A DNA stretch of 64,000 nt from Pseudomonas lutea (GTDB taxonomy: Bacteria; Pseudomonadota; Gammaproteobacteria; Pseudomonadales; Pseudomonadaceae), in the NCBI RefSeq assembly GCF_000759445.1, contig NZ_JRMB01000001.1, forward strand, positions 310,001-374,000, given 5' to 3'. Below the pieces are notes generated by a model. That model had not been told where the DNA came from and ran no database searches. It worked only from the letters and a program-made list of their open reading frames with translations. Shown here piece after piece: positions 56,743-64,000 of this stretch (position 1 is the stretch's first letter; each line of letters starts with the position of its first letter). A program made the translations under genes and the position numbers.

Positions 56743-58020
56743 TCAGCCTTTGTATGCATACCGCGCCCGCGAAGCGGCCTTCATCTCGATCGAAAAACCC
56801 GGCGCGGTGGGCGGCATGTACGCCGCGTCGCGGATCACGCACGGGTCGACGAAGTGCTCGTGCAGGTGATCGACGAACTCGACCACGCGGCCCTCATGGG
56901 TGCCGGCAATGCACAGAAAATCGATCATCGACAGGTGCTGTACGTACTCGCACAGCCCGACGCCGCCGGCGTGGGGGCACACCGGGAGATGATATTTGGC
57001 GGCCATGAGCATCACTGCCAGCACCTCGTTGACCCCGCCCAGACGGCAGGCATCGATCTGCACCACGTCAATCGCCTCACGCATGATCAGCTGCTTGAAG
57101 ACGATGCGGTTCTGGCACATTTCGCCCGTGGCGACCTTCACCGGCTGGACCCCGAAACGAATGGCGCGGTGGCCCTCGACGTCGTCCGGGCTGGTCGGTT
57201 CTTCGATGAACCACGGCGCGGCGAAGGCCAGTTCGCGGACCCAGTCAATGGCCTCGTTGACCTCCCAGACCTGATTGGCATCGATCATCAGATGCCGCTC
57301 CGGCCCCAACACTTCGCGGGCGATGCGCACGCGGCGGATGTCGTCCTGCAAGTCGCGGCCGACCTTCAGTTTGATATGGGAAAAACCACCGTCCACCGCC
57401 TCCTGACACAGGCGCCGCAGTTTGTCGTCCGGGTAACCCAGCCATCCGGCCGACGTGGTGTAGCAGGGGTAACCGTCCGCCATCAGCGCCTGCATACGTT
57501 GCGCCTTGCCCTCGGCACGTTCGGTCAGCAGCGTCAGGGCCTCGTCCGGCGTGATGCAATCGGTGATGTAGCGAAAATCGATGCAGCGCACCAGCTGCTC
57601 CGGGGTCATCTCGGCCACCAGTTGCCACACCGGTTTACCCTCTGACTTGGCCCAAAGGTCCCACGCGGCATTGACCACTGCACCGGTGGCCAGGTGAATG
57701 GCCCCCTTGTCCGGGCCGATCCAGCGCAGCTGGCTGTCGCTGGTGACGTGGCGCCAGAAGCGCCCCATGTCTTCGGCGATCCACTCCAGCTTCAGACCGA
57801 CCATGATCCCGGCCAACGCGTTGATGGCCGCGCAGCAGATCTCGTTGCCGCGGCCGATGGTGAACGTCAGGCCGTGGCCCTGAAGGGTAGGGTGATCGGT
57901 TTCGAGAATGACGTAAGCCGCTGAATAATCAGGGTCCGGGTTCATGGCGTCCGAACCGTCGAGCAATTGCGAGGTGGGGAAACGAATGTCTTCGACGCGT
58001 ACAGCGGTAATGGTGGTCAT
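56743..58020 (-). CDS. fucD: L-fuconate dehydratase (enolase superfamily)
   Basis: This 425-residue enzyme dehydrates L-fuconate to 2-keto-3-deoxy-L-fuconate. Visible active-site residues are the base K219 in IKLKVG, metal ligands D247, E273 and E300 (LMIDAN, FIEEPT, ATGE), and H350 in CPHAGGVGL. These sit one position from those of the characterised Xanthomonas enzyme as I recall them (K220, D248, E274, E301, H351). GCRLGGVNE-like sequence (DACRLGGVNE) is also typical. Start ATG 58020 has an aaaggga site. REPINs lie on both sides. Confidence 0.94.
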   Translation of the reverse strand: MTTITAVRVEDIRFPTSQLLDGSDAMNPDPDYSAAYVILETDHPTLQGHGLTFTIGRGNEICCAAINALAGIMVGLKLEWIAEDMGRFWRHVTSDSQLRWIGPDKGAIHLATGAVVNAAWDLWAKSEGKPVWQLVAEMTPEQLVRCIDFRYITDCITPDEALTLLTERAEGKAQRMQALMADGYPCYTTSAGWLGYPDDKLRRLCQEAVDGGFSHIKLKVGRDLQDDIRRVRIAREVLGPERHLMIDANQVWEVNEAIDWVRELAFAAPWFIEEPTSPDDVEGHRAIRFGVQPVKVATGEMCQNRIVFKQLIMREAIDVVQIDACRLGGVNEVLAVMLMAAKYHLPVCPHAGGVGLCEYVQHLSMIDFLCIAGTHEGRVVEFVDHLHEHFVDPCVIRDAAYMPPTAPGFSIEMKAASRARYAYKG

Positions 58021-58037
58021 GGCGAGTCCCTTTGGCG

Positions 58038-58048
58038 TTGTTATTGGC
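58038..58048 (-). promoter_or_regulatory. CA-rich Hfq/Crc-type motif upstream of fuconate dehydratase
   Basis: The coding strand ccaataacaac lies about 18-28 bases before the ATG. It is shorter and weaker than the fucP motif. Confidence 0.4.
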
Positions 58049-58121
58049 AGCGCGGCTTACCTGGAATTAGTGAAAAACCTGTCTTCTTCGCACCGCATGA
58101 TCTTGGGTCGGTGGAGATCCT

Positions 58122-58211
58122 GTGGGAGTGAGCTTGCTCGCGAAGGCGGTATTCCTGTCCGCAGAGATTCAGCGGATTTACCGGCCTTTTCGCGAGCAAG
58201 CTCACTCCCAC
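58122..58211. repeat. REPIN of a third family (gtgggagtgagcttgctcgc)
   Basis: Near-perfect inverted arms, gtgggagtgagcttgctcgc and gcgagcaagctcactcccac, lie about 50 bp apart between the hydrolase and dehydratase genes. It is the only copy of this family in the window. Confidence 0.85.
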
Positions 58212-58250
58212 AGGTAATGCGTCGACAGCTGTCCGGTTACGCCAGCTGCC

Positions 58251-59096
58251 TCAGGCGTCGACCGTCAACTGCTCCTGCTCACCCAGCCCTTCTATGCCCA
58301 GCCGCATGCGCTGTCCGGCCCGCAGGAATACCGGTTCCGGCTTGATACCCAGGCCCACGCCCGGCGGTGTGCCAGTGGAAATCACGTCGCCCGGTTGCAG
58401 GCTCATGAACTGGCTCAAGTAGCTGACCAGTTTCGGGATCTGGAAAATCATGGTGCGCGTGTTGCCGTTCTGGTAACGCTTGCCATCCACTTCCAGCCAC
58501 AGGTTGAGCTGGTGCGGGTCGGCGATTTCGTCGCGGGTCACCAGCCAGGGGCCGATCGGGCCGAAGGTGTCACAGCCTTTGCCCTTGTCCCAGGTGCCGC
58601 CGCGCTCGATCTGAAACTCACGCTCCGACACATCGTTGATCACGCAGTAGCCGGCTACGTGCTCCAGGGCGTCGGCTTCGTCGATGTAGCGTCCACCCTT
58701 GCCGATGACCACACCCAGCTCGACTTCCCAGTCGGTCTTCTTCGAATTGCGCGGGATCTCCACGTTGTCGTTCGGCCCGACAATCGCGCTGGTCCACTTG
58801 TTGAAAATGATGGGCTCTTTGGGAATGTCGGCGCCGGTTTCCGCCGCGTGGTCGGCGTAGTTCAAGCCGATGCAGATGAACTTGCCGATCTTGCCCACAC
58901 ACGGGCCGATGCGCGGTGTGCCCTCCACCAGCGGCAAGGTATTTGGGTCCAGCGACTGCAAATGGGCGATGCTCTCCGGGCTCAGGGCTGTGCCGGACAA
59001 ATCGCCGATCAGGTCGGACAGGTCGCGAATGCCGCCGTTGCTGTCCAGCAGGGCAGGACGTTCTTGACCGGGTTCGCCGTAACGCAACAGTTTCAT
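58251..59096 (-). CDS. 2,4-diketo-3-deoxy-L-fuconate hydrolase (FAH family)
   Basis: This 281-residue fumarylacetoacetate-hydrolase-fold enzyme shows ICIGLNYADHAAETG, the metal-binding DWEVELGVVIGKGGRYID, GYCVINDVSERE and VISTGTPPGVGLG. In the pathway it cleaves 2,4-diketo-3-deoxy-L-fuconate to pyruvate and L-lactate. Other members act on 2,4-diketo-3-deoxy-rhamnonate; the fuc context favours fuconate. It follows the 2-keto-3-deoxy-fuconate dehydrogenase gene by 60 bp and its leader has no CA motif. Confidence 0.9.
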   Translation of the reverse strand: MKLLRYGEPGQERPALLDSNGGIRDLSDLIGDLSGTALSPESIAHLQSLDPNTLPLVEGTPRIGPCVGKIGKFICIGLNYADHAAETGADIPKEPIIFNKWTSAIVGPNDNVEIPRNSKKTDWEVELGVVIGKGGRYIDEADALEHVAGYCVINDVSEREFQIERGGTWDKGKGCDTFGPIGPWLVTRDEIADPHQLNLWLEVDGKRYQNGNTRTMIFQIPKLVSYLSQFMSLQPGDVISTGTPPGVGLGIKPEPVFLRAGQRMRLGIEGLGEQEQLTVDA

Positions 59097-59156
59097 GGGG
59101 TGTCCTCTAGACGTGAAGTCGGTGTGAGTGGGTACGAAAGGGATGGGCGGGCAAGC

Positions 59157-59897
59157 TCAGTTGCTCCAGCCGCCGTCGATGATTTGCGCCGTGCCGGTGG
59201 TAAAGCTGCTGGCTGGCGAGCCAAGGTACAGCGCCAGTTGAGCAATTTCCTGAGGCGTGCCCAGGCGGCCGATGGGCTGGCGGGCTTCGAACGCCGCGTA
59301 CACCTCGGCTTCGTCACGCCCCTCGCGGGCGGCCTGATCGGCGACACGCTGGCGTAAAGACGGCGATTCCACGGTGCCGGGGCAGATGCAGTTGCAACGG
59401 ATGTTCTGCCCGACGAAATCGGCGGCCACCGAGCGGGTAATCCCGATGACTGCGGCCTTGCTCGCGCAATAGGCGAAGCGATTGGGCACGCCCTTGATGG
59501 CCGAGGCGACCGACGACATGTTGATGATCGAACCGCCGCCGTTCGCCAGCATCGCCGGCAGGAAGGCGCGGATCATTTTGTACATGGCGGTGACGTTGAG
59601 GTCGAAGGCGAAGCGCCAGTCGTCTTCGGAACATTCGAGGATATTGCCGCTGTGCACCACGCCCGCGCAGTTGAACAGCACGTCTAGCGCGCCCACTTCG
59701 GCGGCCAGACGCTCGATGGCGGCGTGGTCGGTGACGTCCAGCACACGTTTGTGCACGCTTTGCAGGTGGTCCAGTGCCGCGCCGTTAATGTCGACGGCGA
59801 AGACCTCCGCGCCAGCATTCAGAAATGCCTCGACGCTGGCTTGACCGATGCCCTGGGCGGCGGCAGTGATGAGCACTCGCTTACCGGTGAGGTCCAT
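59157..59897 (-). CDS. 2-keto-3-deoxy-L-fuconate dehydrogenase (SDR family)
   Basis: This 246-residue SDR has ITAAAQGIGQASVEAFL for cofactor binding, FNCAG, the catalytic INMSSVASAIKGVPNRFAYCASKAA segment (S, Y-x3-K) and a C-terminal QIIDGGWSN. It should oxidise 2-keto-3-deoxy-L-fuconate at C4 to the 2,4-diketo compound used by the hydrolase encoded next. It is the first gene of the leftward fuc block, opposite the GntR regulator gene, and carries a strong CA motif in its leader. Confidence 0.9.
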   Translation of the reverse strand: MDLTGKRVLITAAAQGIGQASVEAFLNAGAEVFAVDINGAALDHLQSVHKRVLDVTDHAAIERLAAEVGALDVLFNCAGVVHSGNILECSEDDWRFAFDLNVTAMYKMIRAFLPAMLANGGGSIINMSSVASAIKGVPNRFAYCASKAAVIGITRSVAADFVGQNIRCNCICPGTVESPSLRQRVADQAAREGRDEAEVYAAFEARQPIGRLGTPQEIAQLALYLGSPASSFTTGTAQIIDGGWSN

Positions 59898-59906
59898 GGT
59901 GATCCC

Positions 59907-59921
59907 TTGTTGTTATTGTTG
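59907..59921 (-). promoter_or_regulatory. CA-rich Hfq/Crc-type motif upstream of the first fuc gene
   Basis: The coding strand reads caacaataacaacaa directly before the aaggga ribosome-binding site. It is a strong match to the AAn triplet pattern. Confidence 0.6.
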
Positions 59922-60031
59922 AGACGACCCGTCTTGTGGGGTCTGCCGGCCGGCCATCGCGTCGCTTCGTCCGCCGATACGGACTGCACGCAGCCCTTTC
60001 GGGTTTGCTATGCTCCGCTCGGTGCAGCGCT

Positions 60032-60050
60032 CCAATGGTCAGGCCATTGG
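60032..60050. promoter_or_regulatory. Palindromic operator for the divergent GntR regulator
   Basis: ccaatggtcaggccattgg is a perfect 7-bp inverted repeat with a 5-bp centre. It has the TGGTC-n-G/ACCA form typical of FadR-subfamily operators and lies in the 246-bp divergent region between the fuc block and the regulator gene. Confidence 0.75.
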
Positions 60051-60143
60051 TCCTGTTTTTAGCACCAGATGCGGACCGCAACAAGGTCAATTTTTGATGT
60101 TCTGCCTGTTCCACTGCGTTGAAAAACGCCGAGCCGACCGCCG

Positions 60144-60905
60144 ATGCCAATCCAAGTAATTGATAACCAGCGACTTTATCGCCAGATCGCCGACCAGCTT
60201 CGGGCGCTGATCGACAGCCGTGAATTTCCTCCGGGCAGCCGCCTGCCGGCCGAACGTGAGCTGGCCAAAATGTTGGGCGTGAGCCGGGCGTCGGTGCGCG
60301 AAGCGATGATTGCCCTGGAAGTGATCGGGCTGGTGGATGTCCGGGTGGGCAATGGCGTGCTGGTGTGCGAGCCGCCGGGGAGGGCGCTGACCGATGAGCC
60401 GGTGATGACGCAGGTCACCCGGGATCAGTGGAAGGAAGTCGATCCGGAGTTGGGCATCGAGGTGGATTTCAGCGCGGAAATTCCGCCCTTCGCGTTACTT
60501 CAGGCGCGCCGTCTGATCGAGCCGGAAGCTGCCGCGCTGGCGGCGCAGAACGCCAGTGACGAGGACCTCGACGCGATCCGCGAGGCCTTCGAGCGCAATA
60601 CCCGTGACAACCGCGCGCATTCGCATACGCATCCCGGCGACCGGCTGTTCCATATCCGCATCGCCCAGGCCTCGGGCAATCCGGCCTACGCACTGATGAT
60701 CAAGCACCTGCTCGGTCACCAGTACGGCAGCATGTTCCAGCGGTTGCAGGCCCACTACACCTCTGACGACATGCCATTCCGTTCGGAGCACGAACACCGC
60801 CTGATCCTCGACGCCCTGCAAAACCGCGACGCTGAAGCTGCCCGCAATGCGATGGCCGCGCACCTGGACGAAGTCATCCGCATATTCAGTCGGGGTGGGG
60901 TGTAG
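60144..60905 (+). CDS. FadR-subfamily GntR transcriptional regulator of the fuc genes
   Basis: This 253-residue regulator has an N-terminal winged helix (YRQIADQLRALIDSREFPPGSRLPAERELAKMLGVSRASVREAMIALE, residues about 10-60, in segments). A C-terminal all-helical FCD ligand domain follows, with metal-binding histidines in DRLFHIRIAQASGN and EHEHRLILDAL. It is probably a repressor released by a fucose intermediate such as fuconate or its keto-deoxy derivative. It is divergent from the fuc block, with a palindromic operator 94 bp upstream. Confidence 0.92.
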   Translation: MPIQVIDNQRLYRQIADQLRALIDSREFPPGSRLPAERELAKMLGVSRASVREAMIALEVIGLVDVRVGNGVLVCEPPGRALTDEPVMTQVTRDQWKEVDPELGIEVDFSAEIPPFALLQARRLIEPEAAALAAQNASDEDLDAIREAFERNTRDNRAHSHTHPGDRLFHIRIAQASGNPAYALMIKHLLGHQYGSMFQRLQAHYTSDDMPFRSEHEHRLILDALQNRDAEAARNAMAAHLDEVIRIFSRGGV

Positions 60906-60950
60906 CGTTGCAAGACGGCCTGCGCGGATGTTCCCGTTAACGCATTACCT

Positions 60951-61037
60951 GTAGGAGCGCGCTTGCCCGCGAAGGCGGTGTATCAAACGATGCAAAGGTC
61001 ACAGGCAGATTGCATTCGCGGGCAAGCGCGCTCCTAC
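60951..61037. repeat. REPIN of the gtaggagcgcgcttgcccgc family
   Basis: Clean inverted arms of one family, about 45 bp apart, lie between the GntR gene and the convergent SDR gene. Confidence 0.88.
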
Positions 61038-61058
61038 AGTTGTGCGCGGCCGCGGACT

Positions 61059-61892
61059 TTATCCATCCGTCGACCGCGACACCTCTTCCCATTCCGCAAA
61101 CTCGGCTTCGAGTTGTGCCAGCTTCTCCCGAACCATCTTCAGCGCATCACTGCCCAGCAACAAATGCGCGGGCGGGTTTTTGCTGTCGATCAGCTTGAGC
61201 ATGGCTTCTGCCGCCTTGACCGGATCGCCGGGCTGCTTACCGCTGCGTTCAGCACGCGCCTGGCGCACCGGGTCGAAGCTGGCGTCGTAATCGGCGATCT
61301 GCCGTGGCGAGCGCTGCATCGAGCGCCCGGCCCAGTCGGTGCGGAACGACCCCGGCGCCACCGCAGTGACGAACACGTTGAACGGTTTGAGCTCCTTGCC
61401 CAGCGACTCGGAGATGCCCTCCAGTGCGAACTTGCTGCCGTGGTAGTAGGAAATCCCCGGCAGCGTCATGAACCCGCCCATCGACGTGACGTTGAGAATG
61501 TGACCGCTCCGGCGCTCGCGAAACAACGGCACGAAGGCTTTCATGATCGCCACTGCGCCAAACACGTTGACGTCGAACTGGCGGCGCAACTCTTCCAGCG
61601 GTGACTCTTCAAGAATGCCTTCATGGCCGTAGCCAGCGTTGTTGACCAGCACGTCGATGGGCCCAAACGCTTTATCAGTGTCGGCCACAACCCGGTCAAT
61701 GGCGTCGAAATCGGTGACATCCAGCAGCACGCCGTGGGCGCGGCCCGGTGCCTGCGCCTCGAATGCCTGCACAGCCTGGGAGTTACGCAGGGTTCCGATC
61801 ACCACATGACCCGCTGCCAACGCCTGCTGCGACAGCGCCTGGCCGAAGCCGCTGCTGACACCGGTGATGAAAAGAGTTTTGGTTTTGCTCAT
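61059..61892 (-). CDS. Short-chain dehydrogenase/reductase, unknown substrate
   Basis: This 277-residue classical SDR shows ITGVSSGFGQALSQQALAAG for cofactor binding, NNAGYGHEG, the catalytic SYYHGSKFALEGISESL segment (Y-x3-K) and VAPGSFRTDWAG. This subgroup (often labelled oxidoreductase of the retinol-dehydrogenase type) has no fixed substrate. ATG 61892 (MSKTKTLF) is preferred to an in-frame upstream start of five residues. The MFS exporter gene lies 139 bp upstream on the same strand, but no functional link is clear. Confidence 0.85.
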   Translation of the reverse strand: MSKTKTLFITGVSSGFGQALSQQALAAGHVVIGTLRNSQAVQAFEAQAPGRAHGVLLDVTDFDAIDRVVADTDKAFGPIDVLVNNAGYGHEGILEESPLEELRRQFDVNVFGAVAIMKAFVPLFRERRSGHILNVTSMGGFMTLPGISYYHGSKFALEGISESLGKELKPFNVFVTAVAPGSFRTDWAGRSMQRSPRQIADYDASFDPVRQARAERSGKQPGDPVKAAEAMLKLIDSKNPPAHLLLGSDALKMVREKLAQLEAEFAEWEEVSRSTDG

Positions 61893-62030
61893 TGCGCATA
61901 TCCTCACGAGGGCGAAGCCGTTGGTAGAAGATCTCCATGTTAGAAACCTTGCGCGGCAATGCGATGGCCCAGTCCTACGTGATGCTTGCCTGATCCTGCC
62001 CCGGTAGCATGCACAACAGCATGGCTTGCC

Positions 62031-63425
62031 CTATGGCTTGGGATTGGCCGTGTTTTTGGTCACCAGTCGCAATCCACTCGCTACACTGCCCACGGCCGCA
62101 AAGCCCGCACCGATGCTTAACGCCAGCACCGGCCCGTGGCTGCTGGAAATGCCGAAGCTCAGCGCCACCAGAGCGGCGCCAGTCGCCTGACCGATCAAGC
62201 GTGCCGTGGCAATCGTGCCGCTGGCCCCGCTGGAGCGCTCCTTGGGGGCGCTGGTCATCAGCGCTTTCTGGTTCGGCGCCTGAAAGAAGCCAAAGCCGAT
62301 GCCGCACAGCACCATTCGCGCGGTGATCGAGACCACGCTGGCGTCGGCCGGCATGCTCGCCAGCGACAGCATGCCCAGGCACAACATGGCCAGCCCGATA
62401 CCGCCCAGCAACCCTGGCGGATACCGGTCGGACATCCGCCCGGCGACCGGCGCGATCATCGCCACCACCACCGACCAGGGCGTCATCAAAAACCCGGTCT
62501 GCACCGGGTCGCGACCCAGCGTGGTCTCGAAGAAGAACGGCAGCGAGACAAAGGCCAACCCTTGTGTGGCGAAGGAGCAGAAAGCGGTCAGGGCCGACAG
62601 CGCGAACATCGGACGCTTGAGCAGGTCCAGCGGAAACATCGGCGCGGGGTGCCCGGCTTCACGCTTGAGCATCAGCGCGCCGCCCACGAGAAAGATCGCC
62701 AGCGCGATCATCACACTGCTCATCGAACCCAGCTGAGCCGCCTGACTCAAGGCGAAAATCAGCGCGCCGAAAGTGATCACGTTGAGCATCGCCGTCAGGC
62801 GGTCGAAGGGCAGGGAGCCAAGCCGGGTGACAGGCAGGGAGTTCCAGGCAAACACTAGCGCGAACAGGCCGATGGGCAGGTTGATCGCGAACAGCCATGG
62901 CCAGCTCGCCACTGACAGCACCAGCGAGGCAACGGTTGGGCCGATGGAAAACGACCTACCGACCACCAGCGCATTCATGCCCAACCCTCGGCCAAGCCGC
63001 TCATGGGGAAAGATCGAGCCGATCAGCGCCGCGTTGACGCTCATGATCGCGCTCGCGCCGACGCCTTGCAGCACGCGGGCGATGATCAGCGAGGGCAACG
63101 ACCAGGCAAGCGCGCACAGCGCCGAGGACACCACGAACAGAATCAACCCGCCCAGGTACACCCGGCGATGGCCGAGCACACCGCCCAGCGCGGCAAACGG
63201 CAATAGGGTCGCCACCGCTGCAAGCTGGTAGGCATTGATGATCCAAACCGAGGCTGCGGGTGACGCGTGTAAATCGGCGGCAATGGCGGGGAGGGCGGTA
63301 TTGGCGATGGCCGTGTCGAGAGTCGCCAGGGCAATGGAGATCAAAATTGCGGCCATGCCGCGAAATTCACGGGGCGTCAGTTTGTTACCGACGCGGGGAG
63401 AATCCTCAATGACGGGCTGGACCAT
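62031..63425 (-). CDS. MFS transporter, DHA2-type drug exporter
   Basis: This 464-residue protein has about 14 hydrophobic segments. LDTAIANTALPAIAADL at the first helix and VLQGVGASAIMSVNAALI follow the DHA2 (EmrB/SmvA/QacA-like) pattern. It probably exports hydrophobic cations or drugs by proton antiport; no substrate can be told from sequence. I chose ATG 63425 (MVQPVIED), which has ggagc 9 bases upstream; the alternative is a TTG three codons earlier. No regulator is adjacent. Confidence 0.85.
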   Translation of the reverse strand: MVQPVIEDSPRVGNKLTPREFRGMAAILISIALATLDTAIANTALPAIAADLHASPAASVWIINAYQLAAVATLLPFAALGGVLGHRRVYLGGLILFVVSSALCALAWSLPSLIIARVLQGVGASAIMSVNAALIGSIFPHERLGRGLGMNALVVGRSFSIGPTVASLVLSVASWPWLFAINLPIGLFALVFAWNSLPVTRLGSLPFDRLTAMLNVITFGALIFALSQAAQLGSMSSVMIALAIFLVGGALMLKREAGHPAPMFPLDLLKRPMFALSALTAFCSFATQGLAFVSLPFFFETTLGRDPVQTGFLMTPWSVVVAMIAPVAGRMSDRYPPGLLGGIGLAMLCLGMLSLASMPADASVVSITARMVLCGIGFGFFQAPNQKALMTSAPKERSSGASGTIATARLIGQATGAALVALSFGISSSHGPVLALSIGAGFAAVGSVASGLRLVTKNTANPKP

Positions 63426-63598
63426 TATCGACAACGCTCCGAAATGAAATTCAGGCAGACCTGCGGGCGCAGGCAGAGGCGCGATGGTGCCGTGTTGTTA
63501 GCAAGCTACGCAATCAAAGATACGCGAGGTGAGCGCAAAGCATATTGCGCCGGCACACGGCAGGAGTGCTGCAGGAATAACAAGGCCCGCATACCACT

Positions 63599-63685
63599 TT
63601 AGGAGCCGGCTTGCTGGCGAATGCCATGTGTCGGTCGCCTTTTTCCCGACTGACTCGACACGTTCGCCGCCAAGCCGGCTCCTAC
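63599..63685. repeat. REPIN upstream of the MFS gene
   Basis: The arms ttaggagccggcttgctggc and gccgccaagccggctcctac (one arm slightly degenerate) occupy most of the 300-bp gap between the MFS gene and the right-end gene. Nothing else is seen there. Confidence 0.8.
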
Positions 63686-63732
63686 GGACGGCGCTAGACA
63701 ATAAATCCGTAACCGGAACTCAGTAGCAAGCC

Positions 63733-64000
63733 TTAACTGTCAGCCGTATCAATGTCCTTATCGACCTCACCGGTTTGTCGCGCCGCTTTGGTCGTGTCCG
63801 GTGACTCATGCTCATGGGGCTCGAAATCAGGAGTAAAGCTGTTCTTCTCACCCTCCGCAGCACCGTTGTTTTCCTGCGTCTGCGTTGCATCAGGCGCCTG
63901 GCCCTGCGACCCGCTTTGCTGCTGTTTCAACGCATCGTTCTGCGCCAGGCTGCTGTCCGGAGTCTCGGGATTGATCGCCGGGTCATTGCGATTGAGGGAT
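63733..64000 (-). CDS. Small polar hypothetical protein, 3' part
   Basis: The frame is open to the window edge, so the true start is outside; the visible part is about 89 codons ending at 63733. The sequence is very rich in Gln, Asn, Asp, Glu and Pro (QQQSGSQGQAPDATQTQENN, DFEPHEHESPDTTK), has no hydrophobic segment and no known motif, and looks intrinsically disordered. I do not recognise it. Confidence 0.55.
   Translation of the reverse strand, partial: SLNRNDPAINPETPDSSLAQNDALKQQQSGSQGQAPDATQTQENNGAAEGEKNSFTPDFEPHEHESPDTTKAARQTGEVDKDIDTADS

Overview
The window is a GC-rich Pseudomonas chromosome segment, most likely from the P. fluorescens group. The evidence is the rssB-rssC-tal-dusA gene order, Pseudomonas-type REP/REPIN repeats in most intergenic gaps, and proteins closest to pyoverdine-type siderophore enzymes. 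No tRNA, rRNA, CRISPR or insertion sequence was recognised.

Layout. 1-3941: housekeeping block with rssB (3' part), rssC, tal and dusA. 4071-12392: sugar block on both strands with xylFGH (D-xylose ABC importer), xylA, the activator xylR and a galactose-1-dehydrogenase; a 316-bp tandem duplication left a second copy of the xylH 3' end. 12437-13520: gene-poor DNA ending in a REPIN array. 13590-14168: nudK. 14286-52181: a 38-kb siderophore locus. 52197-53113: a seven-unit tandem REPIN array. 53121-60905: a complete non-phosphorylating L-fucose pathway (symporter, mutarotase, dehydrogenase, lactonase, dehydratase, second dehydrogenase, hydrolase) with a divergent GntR regulator. 61059-64000: an SDR, an MFS exporter and the 3' part of a small polar protein.

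The siderophore locus is the main discovery. It has a PvdS-like iron-starvation sigma factor, a PvdE-like exporter, ornithine hydroxylase (PvdA family), two NRPSs of 3256 and 5425 residues, a diaminobutyrate aminotransferase (PvdH family), a TonB receptor, MbtH, an Asp beta-hydroxylase (SyrP/TauD family), hydroxyornithine formyltransferase (PvdF family) and an FhuF-type reductase. The NRPSs read FAAL-T / C-A(Asp)-T-E / C-A(Dab)-T // C-A(Ser)-T-E / C-A(OH-Orn)-T / C-A(Ser)-T / C-A(OH-Orn)-T-E-TE. The predicted product is a fatty-acyl hexapeptide, acyl-(OH)Asp-Dab-Ser-fOHOrn-Ser-fOHOrn. It has three bidentate ligands and no pyoverdine chromophore. Its residue order is that of the marine marinobactins as I recall them, but with formyl in place of acetyl hydroxamates. 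Fur-like boxes and PvdS-type iron-starvation (IS) boxes lie in front of key genes.

The two sugar blocks share a different regulatory mark: A-rich CA motifs of the Hfq/Crc kind at the translation starts of most of their genes. This suggests carbon catabolite repression at the mRNA level. The siderophore genes do not show this mark.
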